Source: Pradoshia sp. D12
Lineage (GTDB): Bacteria; Bacillota; Bacilli; Bacillales; Pradoshiaceae
Length of the DNA: 64,000 bases
NCBI RefSeq assembly: GCF_008935075.1
Contig: NZ_CP044545.1
Span: forward strand, 2,569,501-2,633,500
Reading direction: 5' to 3'
In this document: positions 49,615-58,419 of the stretch, in pieces
Position numbering within the stretch: the first letter of the stretch is position 1
Layout of the letters: the number at the start of each line of letters is the position of its first letter
Program-made: the position numbers and the translations under genes
The notes under the pieces: generated by a model
Seen by the model: the letters and a program-made list of their open reading frames with translations, nothing else
The model's database searches: none
What the model was told of the DNA's origin: nothing

Positions 49615-50064
49615 ATGAAGACAATTATCGTAAGAGGGGCAATAGGATTTCCGCTAGGCGTTTTTATATCAACCTTTATAACCCTTTGCATTTCACTTGG
49701 CATTGGGGATGGGACGTTTTACGCTGTAGTACCCAGCTTAATAGAGACCATGGGTACAGAATTAAATGCCTATCTACTGCAATTTATTTTAAGCGGATTA
49801 TTAGGAGTTGCTTTTGCTGCAGGCTCTATCATTTTTGAACATGATAATTGGAGTCTTACAAAACAAACAACTCTACACTTTTGCTTAGTTACCATCGCCA
49901 TGTTTCCTGTCGCCTATTACTCCCATTGGATGGAGCATTCCTTTATAGGATTTTCACTTTACTTCCTTATCTTTGTGGTCATTTATTTAATGTTCTGGGT
50001 CTTCCAGTATCTATTTTGGAAGCGAGAAATTAATCGTTTGAATCATTCATTAAATAAACCATAG
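49615..50064 (+). CDS. DUF3021 membrane protein, likely LytTR partner
   Basis: 149 residues with four membrane helices (about 8-30, 45-66, 80-98, 105-135), DUF3021 family. Proteins of this family are encoded beside LytTR regulators and act as inhibitors held in the membrane. The frame starts with GTG two bases after the LytTR stop; the ATG at 49615 has GAGGTGATGAAG with better spacing and is preferred. A bidirectional terminator follows. Confidence 0.85.
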   Translation: MKTIIVRGAIGFPLGVFISTFITLCISLGIGDGTFYAVVPSLIETMGTELNAYLLQFILSGLLGVAFAAGSIIFEHDNWSLTKQTTLHFCLVTIAMFPVAYYSHWMEHSFIGFSLYFLIFVVIYLMFWVFQYLFWKREINRLNHSLNKP

Positions 50065-50205
50065 ACACCCACTTTAGAATTACAGTTTTCCTACTAGCAA
50101 TAAGGTATTCTGCCTCCTTTTAAAAATAGTTTTGATAGGAGGTAAACTTAATATCTATAAAGACACCCCAATAAGATTTGTACAACTCAAGTTATTCTTA
50201 CAATA

Positions 50206-50248
50206 AGAAAAGGTGACCCTCTTCTCTCTAGAGTCACCTTTTCTTTTT
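50206..50248. terminator. bidirectional terminator
   Basis: AGAAAAGGTGAC (50206-50217) and GTCACCTTTTCT (50233-50244) are perfect 12-bp arms, with T-rich tails on both strands. It ends both the DUF3021 transcript and the GntR gene (stop at 50271). Confidence 0.88.
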
Positions 50249-50270
50249 CTGAGCCAAATTATGCGGTTTC

Positions 50271-50984
50271 CTATCGATTTACCGTTACCGTTGTAAAGAC
50301 GAACTTGTCGTGATGATGCCGTGAGAAAGAGTATTCAAATGGTATACCAGTAATCAAAAAGGCAACTTGTTCGACTTCCAAGATAGGATCGTCAGCTCTG
50401 CAATCCAGGTATTTTTGATCCAGTTCATTTGATTTACATGCTCTGATTTTACGGTGTGCTCCACCCATTTTTAATTCAAGTGTTTCTTTAATATGCTTAT
50501 ATATGGAAGAATGAAGAACCTCATCATTAATACCGGGAACCAGATTAGCCGGCATGTATGTTTTTTCTATTACATATGGTTCATCATTTACAATCCTGAG
50601 ACGAATAATATGATAGACAGGTGTATCAAGGCTGATCCTTAGTTTACTGGCTACTTGCTCAGAGGGAAATTGAATTTCAAAGGCAATTACCTTGCTTTTT
50701 ACCTCATCATTATTGGCCAGATTGGATAGTCCAATATTTTCTTCACTGATGATATTCACTTTATTGTCATCAAATGGAGGCTCGATAATAAAGGTACCAT
50801 GTCCTCTTTTCCTATATAAAAGCCCCTCTGTAACAAGAATATTCAAAGCTTTTTTCATCGTTACCCTGCTGCTGTCAAATTCTTTCGAAAGAGTATATTC
50901 GTCTGGAATCGGCTGGTCCTTTGAGTAATAATCACTCTTTACCCTTCGCCTCATTTCATTTGCAATGGCCTCGTACTTGTTCAT
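50271..50984 (-). CDS. GntR/HutC family regulator with UTRA domain
   Basis: 237 residues. The N-terminal winged helix-turn-helix is YEAIANEMRRRVKSDYYSKDQPIPDEYTLSKEFDSSRVTMKKALNILVTEGLLYRKRGHGTFI (about 3-65), followed by a UTRA effector-binding domain (LRISLDTPVYHIIRLRIVNDEPYVIEKTYMPANLVPGI ... PILEVEQVAFLITGIPFEYSFSRHHHDKFVFTTVTV). Such repressors bind sugar phosphates. Gene order makes it the regulator of the adjacent mannan locus at 51-64 kb; candidate operators are the inverted repeat at 51166 and the palindrome at 55228. The ATG at 50984 has GGAAGGTG upstream. Confidence 0.88.
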   Translation of the reverse strand: MNKYEAIANEMRRRVKSDYYSKDQPIPDEYTLSKEFDSSRVTMKKALNILVTEGLLYRKRGHGTFIIEPPFDDNKVNIISEENIGLSNLANNDEVKSKVIAFEIQFPSEQVASKLRISLDTPVYHIIRLRIVNDEPYVIEKTYMPANLVPGINDEVLHSSIYKHIKETLELKMGGAHRKIRACKSNELDQKYLDCRADDPILEVEQVAFLITGIPFEYSFSRHHHDKFVFTTVTVNR

Positions 50985-51165
50985 TCCTAACACCTTCCTA
51001 AACGCTTCTTATAAGTCAATCATAAATACTATCACAGGAAAAATATAGTGTAAAAGTAAAGGTATGCAAATTATAGTAATCAATGCCCTGATTCTTTGTT
51101 CTATTCCATATAACGTATTACATCGAAATATCAAATCATGCTTGAAGATATGATTATACTTATAT

Positions 51166-51210
51166 CTTTAAATGATTATAACTTTCCCTTGAATTTGTAA
51201 TCATTTAAAG
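51166..51210 (+). promoter_or_regulatory. perfect 13-bp inverted repeat upstream of the YesL-like gene
   Basis: CTTTAAATGATTA (51166-51178) and TAATCATTTAAAG (51198-51210) pair perfectly over 13 bp with a 19-base spacer, 41 bases before the start. Spacing and position fit an operator, perhaps of the GntR regulator, or an mRNA leader hairpin. Confidence 0.6.
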
Positions 51211-51250
51211 GTATATATAGAATATATTGTAAAAGTTAGGGTGGGCCAAC

Positions 51251-51847
51251 ATGAAGAATCTGATAAAACTTTTTATTGATTTCGTCTCTCAATATACTAT
51301 TTCCAGCTATTATTTCTGGCTTTATATAGTTAGAGGTGGAATCATCTATGGATTTGTTTCCGCTTCAGTTGGACTGATCCATGCTGTTGAACTCATTCAC
51401 CGGAAAGAAGATGATTCAATCCGTTCAGCTTTTCAAGAATCCTATAATAAGAATAAAAGTTATATAGGGTTATCGTTTCTATTATTTTTATTCAGCGGAC
51501 TTTCGCTGATGTCTATCTATCCACCGCTTCACGAGGCCTTGCCTATCTTAACATGGCTGCAAATACCGATTTTGATCTGGACTTTTCTTTTATGGACCAT
51601 TGCTATTTATAGCATTTACTTCCTTGCTCATGATCAACGGAATACTCATTCCGCAAAATGGATCTATGCACTGGCTTTTGATACTTGCATTCGCCATCCA
51701 CTCCGTAGCCTGGTTATATTGCTGATGATCTTAGCTTTCACATTGATAATCAAAGTAAATTTAGTCGCCTTTATTTTTTTGGCACCGCCTCTATTAATCA
51801 TTGCGACCAAAAAAATTGTCTTCATCCCTAAGATTCTGACAAACTAA
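51251..51847 (+). CDS. YesL/DUF624-like membrane protein
   Basis: 198 residues with about five to six membrane helices (first at 15-40, then near 70-90, 97-125, 150-175, 178-190). IRHPLRSLVILL near the C-terminus is like DUF624/YesL proteins, which are encoded beside sugar ABC importers of the family 1 type, as here. Role unknown. The plus-strand gene diverges from the GntR gene. Moderate confidence for the family. Confidence 0.68.
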   Translation: MKNLIKLFIDFVSQYTISSYYFWLYIVRGGIIYGFVSASVGLIHAVELIHRKEDDSIRSAFQESYNKNKSYIGLSFLLFLFSGLSLMSIYPPLHEALPILTWLQIPILIWTFLLWTIAIYSIYFLAHDQRNTHSAKWIYALAFDTCIRHPLRSLVILLMILAFTLIIKVNLVAFIFLAPPLLIIATKKIVFIPKILTN

Positions 51848-51864
51848 TACCTTTATAAAAAGAG

Positions 51865-51903
51865 CTGCTTGAAAAGAAGGGCTTTCCTTTCAAGCAGTTT
51901 TTT
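51865..51903. terminator. bidirectional terminator
   Basis: CTGCTTGAAA (51865-51874) and TTTCAAGCAG (51888-51897) pair perfectly, followed by a T6 run on the plus strand; on the other strand an A/T-rich tail serves the sugar permease operon, whose stop is at 51933. Confidence 0.85.
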
Positions 51904-51932
51904 CTTCCTCTACTATAATGGACTTGAAATAC

Positions 51933-52814
51933 TTATTTTACTGAACCAGAAACTCCGTTATAAATATACTTTTGAAGGGCCAGGAAGACGATTAGTATTG
52001 GTGTAATTACGATAATAACACCCGCCAGAATGACCGGCCAATCCGTTCCATATGGTCCTTTAAAGGCAAATAACGCTGTTGAAATAACCTTCAATTCAGG
52101 TGACGGCATATACAGGAATGGATTGTAGAAGTCATTGTAGATTCCCACACCGCTAATAATAAGAATCGTAATCATTGGAGCTTTGAGCAAAGGCAAGATA
52201 ATCTTGCGATATATTTGAAAGTAAGATGCGCCTTCCATGATTGCTGCTTCATCCAATGAAACTGGAATATTGTTAAGGTACTGCAGGAATACATAGACAG
52301 CTATTACGTCTGTGCCAAGATTCAGCACAATAACCGACCAAATCGTATTGAATAAGCCCATTCCTTCAATAATCTGGAATGTTGCAACCTGTGTAGTGAT
52401 TGCCGGAATCAGGGTTGCAAGGAGGAAGAGTCCCATAATAGGTTTCTTCAATTTAAAATCAAATCGGTTCAAAACATATGCAATCATCGTTCCAAGCAAG
52501 AGTTTTCCTACAATTGAAACAATAAAGATGATAAGCGTATTTTTAAACCCAACAGTCATTTGGCCATCTATGAATGCTTTTGTATAATTGTCAAACGTAA
52601 ATTGTTCCGGTAAAGCAAGAACACCAGTTGTCAGGAATTCCTCTTTTGACTTGAATGATCCAATAAACACAACCAATACAGGTAAAATAGCAACCGCTAC
52701 TCCAAGCAGTAAGCTGCCGTATTTTACAATGGCGCCAAGCAGTTTCTTAATGTTGTATGCATGATCCTGCTTTGCTGGAATCTTTGGTTCTGTCACACTG
52801 ACATTTGCCTTCAT
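51933..52814 (-). CDS. sugar ABC transporter permease, MalG type
   Basis: 293 residues with six membrane helices. The EAA loop LDEAAIMEGASYFQIYRKIILPLLKAPM (about 205-232) docks the ATPase and FLALQKYIYNGVSGSVK is the family C-terminus. It forms the importer channel with the upstream MalF-like protein. The upstream gene stop overlaps in GTGTGACC; ATG at 52814 with GAGGTG upstream is preferred to GTG at 52820. No ATPase gene is found in the window, as is common for these systems, which share MsmX-type ATPases. Confidence 0.92.
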   Translation of the reverse strand: MKANVSVTEPKIPAKQDHAYNIKKLLGAIVKYGSLLLGVAVAILPVLVVFIGSFKSKEEFLTTGVLALPEQFTFDNYTKAFIDGQMTVGFKNTLIIFIVSIVGKLLLGTMIAYVLNRFDFKLKKPIMGLFLLATLIPAITTQVATFQIIEGMGLFNTIWSVIVLNLGTDVIAVYVFLQYLNNIPVSLDEAAIMEGASYFQIYRKIILPLLKAPMITILIISGVGIYNDFYNPFLYMPSPELKVISTALFAFKGPYGTDWPVILAGVIIVITPILIVFLALQKYIYNGVSGSVK

Positions 52815-52816
52815 GG

Positions 52817-53698
52817 TCACACCTCTTTCTCTCTAGTCATGTATTTTTGAATTAATGTCACGACGATGACAATGACTAACAATATGAGGGCCATGGCAGA
52901 CGCCAGTCCTAGCTTCTGGTACTTAAAGGCTGTATCGATTGTTTGAATGACAAAGGTTTTCGTTCCATTTGATCCACCCGTCATAATGTATGGGATATCG
53001 AATACACTTAGGGAACCGCTTATTCCTAAAATGATATTCAGGAACACAATCTGTTTGATACTCGGTAAAATAATGTATAAAAATTGCTGGAACCGGCTGG
53101 CACCATCAATTTCCGCTGCTTCATAAATTTCAGGATCAATGGACTGAATAGCTCCCAGGAATATGATGAAGTTGAACCCCATATATCTCCAAATCGACGT
53201 AAACGCCAGGGACATATTGTTTATAGAACGGTCTCCAAGCCATAATTGGATTTGACTATCTAACCCAAGGAAAGTCATGACCGTATCCAATGTTCCTCCG
53301 GCTTTGAAGAAATACAAGAAGATGAACCCAATAGCCACTCCATTTAAAAGGTACGGAAAAAACAAAATACCCTTCCAAAAGTTTGCGAATTTCACCTTAA
53401 AAGTTAGGATCGTGGCAAAGTATAAAGCAATTCCCAGTTGGATAAATGTCGCTACAAAATAGTAGAGACTGACTTTAAATACTGAAAAGTACTCTGGGTT
53501 TGTAAAGACCTTTAAATAGTTGGCGAGACCAACATTCTCCTTCGTCGGACTAATCCCATTCCAATCCGTAACACTGTATTGAAGCATTTTTACTAGCGGA
53601 TAATAAGAAAATAATAAAAGCAAAAAAACAGGTAAAGCTGAAAACAGAAAAATGATAATACGACGCTGCGCCTTATAACTCAAATTTATTTTTTTCAT
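52817..53698 (-). CDS. sugar ABC transporter permease, MalF type
   Basis: 293 residues, six membrane helices. Characteristic features: YSVTDWNGISPTKENVGLANYLKVF in the first outer loop, the EAA loop YEAAEIDGASRFQQFLYIILPSIKQIVFLN (about 187-216) and the C-terminal GLASAMALILLVIVIVVTLIQKYM. Pairs with the MalG-like permease, whose gene overlaps its end. GAGGAG precedes the ATG. Confidence 0.93.
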   Translation of the reverse strand: MKKINLSYKAQRRIIIFLFSALPVFLLLLFSYYPLVKMLQYSVTDWNGISPTKENVGLANYLKVFTNPEYFSVFKVSLYYFVATFIQLGIALYFATILTFKVKFANFWKGILFFPYLLNGVAIGFIFLYFFKAGGTLDTVMTFLGLDSQIQLWLGDRSINNMSLAFTSIWRYMGFNFIIFLGAIQSIDPEIYEAAEIDGASRFQQFLYIILPSIKQIVFLNIILGISGSLSVFDIPYIMTGGSNGTKTFVIQTIDTAFKYQKLGLASAMALILLVIVIVVTLIQKYMTREKEV

Positions 53699-53834
53699 CG
53701 CTTTTACTCCTCTTATCTCATTAGCTGGCCCTAATGGACAAAGATACTTTTCAAATCCTTCTGTATTAGAGGAACTGGGGTGTTACAGTATGAATTCTGC
53801 AAACACCCCAGTATATTCAATAAGATGATTCTCC

Positions 53835-55139
53835 TTACTTGCCAATCTCTTCCATTGCACTGGACCATTTTTTGTTCAAGTCTTTCATAATGGCATCAAA
53901 GGATTCTTTTGTATTGCCTTTTGCCGCATCGATAATACGTTGCTTCGTTGCTTCTGTTGTATCAATTCCGATTTCAGATGTGTTGTTGATGTCACTAAAT
54001 AGAGATTCTTCTCCTTTAGGTGATGGATTAGCCTGGATAAATTCTACTCCAGCTGTTTCCATCGTTTTAAGAGCTGCTGGCATTTCTTCGCCAACCTTAG
54101 GAGAGATGGCTCCTGTATCTTTTGTATAGTTAGATTCATCAATAAACCAGTCTACGAACTTACGAGCAGCTTCTTTTTGTTTGCTGTTCGCATTAATACC
54201 GATATTGTAGTCTCCGCCAATCGCAGCATACTGTTTGCCATCTTGTGCGGTAATTGGGAACGCTGCATACTGAATATCTTCTGGATTTTCAGCAAGAGCT
54301 TGAACTTGTTCAATTGCCCAGCTGCCTAGAACCATAACAGCAATTTTTCCGTCTGCCAAATCTTGTTTGGATTGTTCCCAATCAGTTGTGGAAGGATCAG
54401 CTTCAGTTAAACCTTTTTCCGCTAAATCATATAAAAGTTTGTAGCTTGTGTTCATTACTTTACCATCTGCAAACGGTTCTTTATCTTTCACCATTTTATT
54501 CGTAACATCCGGATCACCGGAAGCACCTGTACGGATGAAGTCCCAGTTAGTTAATGTCCAGCCGGAAGCGTAGTTTGTGTATAAAGGAGTTACATCCGCG
54601 TTCTTTTTCTTGATTGTTTCTAATGCAGCTACGAAATCTTCTGGTGTTGCTGGAACAGTATCAATACCTGCATCTTTAAATACCTTCATGTTAAGGATGA
54701 CACCAGTCGTATTAACTGCAATCGGAATACCATAGGAAGTACCTTCATAAGAACGGTCACTTAAAAGCATATATTTCTTTGATAATTCATCCTGTTTACC
54801 AAGCGGCTCAAGGAAGTTTGCATTGTCTTCAGGCTTAATCGTTGTTGGAATCATGAACACATCACCGTAGTCTTCTGAGTTCATCCTAATTTGCATTTGA
54901 CCAGCATAGTCTGTAATCGTTTCCACTTTTACTTCTATATCGGGATGTTTTTTATTAAACTCTGCTATGTATTCATCCCATTTCCCATTACCTGTCCAGT
55001 CTGTCTTGTGGTTGATAAAAGTGATTGTTTCTTTTCCTGACTCTTTAGAATCGGAATCACTATTGCTCTTATCACTGCAACCTGTTAATGCAAGGGCCAG
55101 AGCACTTGCGGCAACCCCCATACGGAATAATTTCTTCAT
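53835..55139 (-). CDS. sugar-binding lipoprotein, family 1
   Basis: 434 residues. A lipoprotein signal MKKLFRMGVAASALALALTGC with lipobox LTGC (Cys21) is followed by a Ser/Asp linker. Then SBP_bac_1 features: ITFINHKTDWTGNGKWDEYIAEFNKKHPDIEV, DVFMIPTTIKPEDN, GIPIAVNTTGVILNMKVFKDAGIDTVP, AVMVLGSWAIEQ, NANSKQKEAARKFVDWFI. It binds the imported oligosaccharide outside the cell. The ATG at 55139 has GGAGGG upstream; the 46 preceding open codons lie in the promoter region. A cre box lies 26 bases upstream and a palindrome about 90 bases upstream. Confidence 0.95.
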   Translation of the reverse strand: MKKLFRMGVAASALALALTGCSDKSNSDSDSKESGKETITFINHKTDWTGNGKWDEYIAEFNKKHPDIEVKVETITDYAGQMQIRMNSEDYGDVFMIPTTIKPEDNANFLEPLGKQDELSKKYMLLSDRSYEGTSYGIPIAVNTTGVILNMKVFKDAGIDTVPATPEDFVAALETIKKKNADVTPLYTNYASGWTLTNWDFIRTGASGDPDVTNKMVKDKEPFADGKVMNTSYKLLYDLAEKGLTEADPSTTDWEQSKQDLADGKIAVMVLGSWAIEQVQALAENPEDIQYAAFPITAQDGKQYAAIGGDYNIGINANSKQKEAARKFVDWFIDESNYTKDTGAISPKVGEEMPAALKTMETAGVEFIQANPSPKGEESLFSDINNTSEIGIDTTEATKQRIIDAAKGNTKESFDAIMKDLNKKWSSAMEEIGK

Positions 55140-55164
55140 TCCAGTTCCCTCCAAAGTATAATTT

Positions 55165-55178
55165 GGTAAACGCTTACA
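55165..55178 (-). promoter_or_regulatory. cre-like (CcpA) box
   Basis: Minus-strand TGTAAGCGTTTACC matches TGWAARCGYWWWCW except the last base. Its place just upstream of the sugar-binding-protein start fits repression of the importer by glucose. Confidence 0.78.
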
Positions 55179-55227
55179 AAAATATTGTAGCATCCTATGT
55201 TTTAGTTTGTATAGTCTTTTATTACAA

Positions 55228-55242
55228 AAAAGTAATACTTTT
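55228..55242 (-). promoter_or_regulatory. 15-bp palindrome, possible GntR operator
   Basis: AAAAGTA-A-TACTTTT is a perfect palindrome about 90 bases upstream of the binding-protein start. A similar half-site AAAAGTAATA occurs just upstream of the GH113 gene near 56267. Confidence 0.55.
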
Positions 55243-55294
55243 GAAATGTTGTAACTTTTTATCAACAAAACAGACAATCTTTCAGTCTTGTAAA

Positions 55295-56233
55295 TTAAAA
55301 GATTTCCTTATAATATCGATAAATAACTTTTTCTGCCGGCTTTCCATAGACAGCATAGTCCTGATCAGAATCTGCCTTTTCTATAGGATATAAATGAGCT
55401 TTCCAGTCCCATAAGGCAAATCCTTTTACCCAATCTCGCTTTACCGTTGTGCTAAACATCTTTTCGTACCACTCTTTTTGGACATTGACATCTGCTTTCC
55501 CTCTTAATGTCCAGTCATTTGGGAGCAAATCTCCACCCTCCCAGCTCGGACAGCCGGCTTCACAGAAGAAAAATGGTTTAGTGTGTTTCTTGACAACGCT
55601 TTCAATACGGTCAAGCTCTTGTTCCCATTTATCAATCGGATAATAACCGCTAGAAGAGATCACATCAACAGCGTCCCACCATTTTAGAATATCTTCTTGG
55701 TACTTATCGCAATTATAAGTAACAAGTCCACTGTACAGCTTCCGGACCTCATTTATTAAATCACGCCATTCCTTTTCACGGCGGTCTGCATTGACCATTT
55801 CACAGCCGACCACAAACATGGAACACTTCGTTTCTTCAGCTAGTTTCGCGTAATGAAGAATGAATTCATTGTAAGAGGCAAACCATTCAGACCATTTAGG
55901 CTCACACGGAACATCGGTATCAAAGAAATTAATATGGGCACGCCATGTCCCGTCCGAAACATTCACCATCGGTTTTAAAATAACCTTTAAACCCAGTGAT
56001 TGTGCAAAATGGACCATCTCGATGATTTCTTCATCACTGACCACATTCGGATGTTCCCTCCAGTTAATTACAGTGGACTGGGGTCGATCTTGCTCTGCCA
56101 CAACCGTTAAAACGACATGATCAATTCCGCATCTTTCTTTTAAAGATTTTAAAGACTGTTTTGCCTTCACATCCTCCCATTCTCCGCGCTTACTCATATA
56201 ACCAAAGCTAAATCCCTTAATAAAATCCATCAT
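55295..56233 (-). CDS. GH113 family glycosidase, beta-mannanase type
   Basis: 312 residues. The (beta/alpha)8 barrel motifs fit GH113: GFSFGYMSKRGEWE near the start, VILKPMVNVSDGTWR (85-98), FVVGCEM with probable acid/base Glu145, SSGYYPI, and KPFFFCEAGCPS with probable nucleophile Glu225. GH113 enzymes cleave beta-1,4-mannosides or manno-oligosaccharides. No signal peptide, so it acts in the cytosol on imported oligosaccharide. Ribosome binding site AAAGGAG. It lies upstream of the importer operon, with palindrome and cre box between. Confidence 0.85.
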   Translation of the reverse strand: MMDFIKGFSFGYMSKRGEWEDVKAKQSLKSLKERCGIDHVVLTVVAEQDRPQSTVINWREHPNVVSDEEIIEMVHFAQSLGLKVILKPMVNVSDGTWRAHINFFDTDVPCEPKWSEWFASYNEFILHYAKLAEETKCSMFVVGCEMVNADRREKEWRDLINEVRKLYSGLVTYNCDKYQEDILKWWDAVDVISSSGYYPIDKWEQELDRIESVVKKHTKPFFFCEAGCPSWEGGDLLPNDWTLRGKADVNVQKEWYEKMFSTTVKRDWVKGFALWDWKAHLYPIEKADSDQDYAVYGKPAEKVIYRYYKEIF

Positions 56234-56376
56234 ATTCTCCTTTCAAATGATTTAACAAAATGTAACAAAAAGTAATATTAATAGATTGATAAGTATATAC
56301 ATTTGTTGTAAATTAATTATATATTTTCCATTTATTTTCGTAAAGAAAAATTAAAAAATTGAAAGTACGTGCAGAT

Positions 56377-56564
56377 ATGGATCATAAACAAGAATACTAC
56401 CGTAAAATGCTTTACTTCACCATTCCAATCACGATTCAGTTATTAATCATCTCCAGTTTGAATATGATTTCGTCCAGACAAGTTTTCTTTTCATGTTGCT
56501 TGTTAAAAAGGAGTTTATTTCCTGGAAAATGATCAAAGAAAACCTAGAGCAGACGCTATATTAA
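56377..56564 (+). pseudogene. remnant of a MATE-type efflux gene
   Basis: An open stretch from ATG at 56377 encodes MDHKQEYYRKMLYFTIPIT, then IQLLIISSLNMISSRQ, which resembles the N-terminus of MATE efflux transporters. After a frame change the next stretch reads FMLLVKKEFISWKMIKENLE and QTLY to a stop at 56564. The pieces cannot make a full protein of 450 residues; probably an internal deletion. Confidence 0.45.
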
Positions 56565-56685
56565 GTTGCTATATATGCCCTTGCAAGCTCACATGAAATC
56601 ATTCGGGCTCTTCTCGTTATAAAACGAACGTTATCCAAGAAATGGATCCAAAATAGTGTAGAAAAACATGAGGAGGCTGTTCCAG

Positions 56686-57879
56686 TTGGAAAAGGTTGAA
56701 TTTAAAAAGGAATTAAACGAAAGAATTCTCCCCTTTTGGGTGAAGCTATTGGATTATGAAAATGGCGGATCATATGGAATTGTGGATTATGATTTAACCC
56801 TTCACAAAGATAGTCCCAAAGGAGGTGTGGTAGGAGCACGTCACCTGTGGAGCTACTCGGGCGCTTACCTTCTCACGAAAGATGAAAAATATTTGCGGGC
56901 CGCTGAGCATTCCTACCATTTCTTGATTAATGCGTTATGGGACCAAGAACATAAAGGAATCTATTGGCTTGTCGATCACCTTGGGCAGCCTCTCATCTCA
57001 ACCAAGCACATCTATGCACAAAGCTTTGCTATTTATGGACTTAGTGAATATGTCAAGGCATCTGACAATAAGGAAGCCTTAACCTATGCCATTGATCTTT
57101 TTCATCTTCTTGAAGATACATGTTTTTCTACTACATACGGAGGTTACAAAGAGGAATTTACACAGGACTGGATACAGACCGAGCATCATCTGCTGAATGA
57201 AGGTGCTAATGCTGTTTTTACTACTAACAGTCATCTTCACCTATTAGAAGCCTATACAAATTTATATAGTGTTTGGCCTGATAGGCAGCTGTTGAGCAAA
57301 ATCAATTATCTGTTGGATTTGTTTTATTCAAAAATCTATCACCCTACAGAACATGTTTGCAGAGTCGCTTTTGATGAAAACTGGCAGTCTACAAAAGAGG
57401 CGTACTCCTACGGCCATGATATCGAAACGAGCTGGCTCTTAACCGAAACCCTACATATAACCGGTCTTGACCGGCCAGATATTGTAGAAATGAATAAGCA
57501 GATTGCTTACAAGGTTGCAGTTGAAGGCATTGATCCGGATGGATCTATCTATGATGCTAAAAAAGAGGGAAACATACATAAGACAAGGATTTGGTGGGCG
57601 CAGGCAGAGGCAGTTATCGGCTTTTATAATGCTTATCAGCTTACTAAAGATGAACAATTTATCCAACTCAGCGAACGTGCTTGGACGTATATTCAGAAAA
57701 AGATTCACGACCCTCGTACGGGAGGAGAATGGTTCTCAAGGATAGATGAGCACGGAGAGGTAATCTCCTCACTCAGAAATGATCAATACCAAACACCTGA
57801 AAATATCGCTGACTCCTGGAAAGGATTTTATCATAACGGCCGCATGTGTTATGAGCTAATAAAAAGACTTCCAGAATAA
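56686..57879 (+). CDS. cellobiose/mannobiose 2-epimerase (AGE family)
   Basis: 397 residues of the N-acylglucosamine 2-epimerase/cellobiose 2-epimerase family. (alpha/alpha)6-barrel motifs: RHLWSYSGAYLL, NSHLHLLEAYTNLY with His190, SYGHDIETSWLL with His250 (numbering from an upstream ATG), RIWWAQAEAVIGFYNAYQL and WKGFYHNGRMCYELI with His389. These enzymes convert cellobiose or mannobiose to the 2-epimer at the reducing end. With GH113 and the kinase it would start mannobiose use. An ATG 18 bases earlier exists, but AGGAGG sits 9 bases before the TTG at 56686, so TTG is preferred. Confidence 0.9.
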   Translation: MEKVEFKKELNERILPFWVKLLDYENGGSYGIVDYDLTLHKDSPKGGVVGARHLWSYSGAYLLTKDEKYLRAAEHSYHFLINALWDQEHKGIYWLVDHLGQPLISTKHIYAQSFAIYGLSEYVKASDNKEALTYAIDLFHLLEDTCFSTTYGGYKEEFTQDWIQTEHHLLNEGANAVFTTNSHLHLLEAYTNLYSVWPDRQLLSKINYLLDLFYSKIYHPTEHVCRVAFDENWQSTKEAYSYGHDIETSWLLTETLHITGLDRPDIVEMNKQIAYKVAVEGIDPDGSIYDAKKEGNIHKTRIWWAQAEAVIGFYNAYQLTKDEQFIQLSERAWTYIQKKIHDPRTGGEWFSRIDEHGEVISSLRNDQYQTPENIADSWKGFYHNGRMCYELIKRLPE

Positions 57880-57885
57880 ATAAAC

Positions 57886-57912
57886 GGCTCTGTTTAAGCA
57901 GAGCCTTATTTT
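57886..57912 (+). terminator. terminator of the epimerase gene
   Basis: GGCTCTG (57886-57892) and CAGAGCC (57899-57905) form a 7-bp stem with a 6-base loop, then TTATTTTA. It lies 6 bases after the stop. Confidence 0.85.
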
Positions 57913-58032
57913 ATCCCTCTTCATTAATATTAGCTCAATTAGTATAGTTGTATAACCTTAAAAAATGGTAAACTATTACAGTGAAGTTAATTTAGAACTG
58001 ATAGTTCCTGAAATGATCTATGGGGGAAAAAT

Positions 58033-58326
58033 ATGAATTCTATTATGAAAAATATTATAAGCTTGTTCTTTGAAAAAGCTGAACATCCAGTTAAACCTCT
58101 TATGTATGCACAAATTACTGTATGGATTGGCATGGGTATTGCTTCGTTTCCAGTGTTGTATACTAGTCGATTTTATTGGATGTATCTTATGCTTGGAACT
58201 AGCTTCCTATTAAATGGTATAGAAAATTATTTAGTAAAAGAAACAAATCGTAGAGGCTACTTAATTTGGTTTATTTGTGCACTACTCTTTTATTTGATAG
58301 CAGCGGAAGACTATTTCTTCATCTAG
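58033..58326 (+). CDS. small membrane protein
   Basis: 97 residues with three membrane helices (about 25-41, 47-64 and 75-94) and a short basic loop NYLVKETNRRGY. GGGGG lies 6 bases before the ATG. No family recognised. It is on the plus strand after the epimerase gene but behind its terminator. Confidence 0.62.
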   Translation: MNSIMKNIISLFFEKAEHPVKPLMYAQITVWIGMGIASFPVLYTSRFYWMYLMLGTSFLLNGIENYLVKETNRRGYLIWFICALLFYLIAAEDYFFI

Positions 58327-58419
58327 CTAATTGTTCGATTAAGAAATGAAAGCAGAATTTGTTTAAAGGTAAATGTTTTTGCTCCAAATCAATCATTTTT
58401 AATTAGGAGTTAAAAGAAG

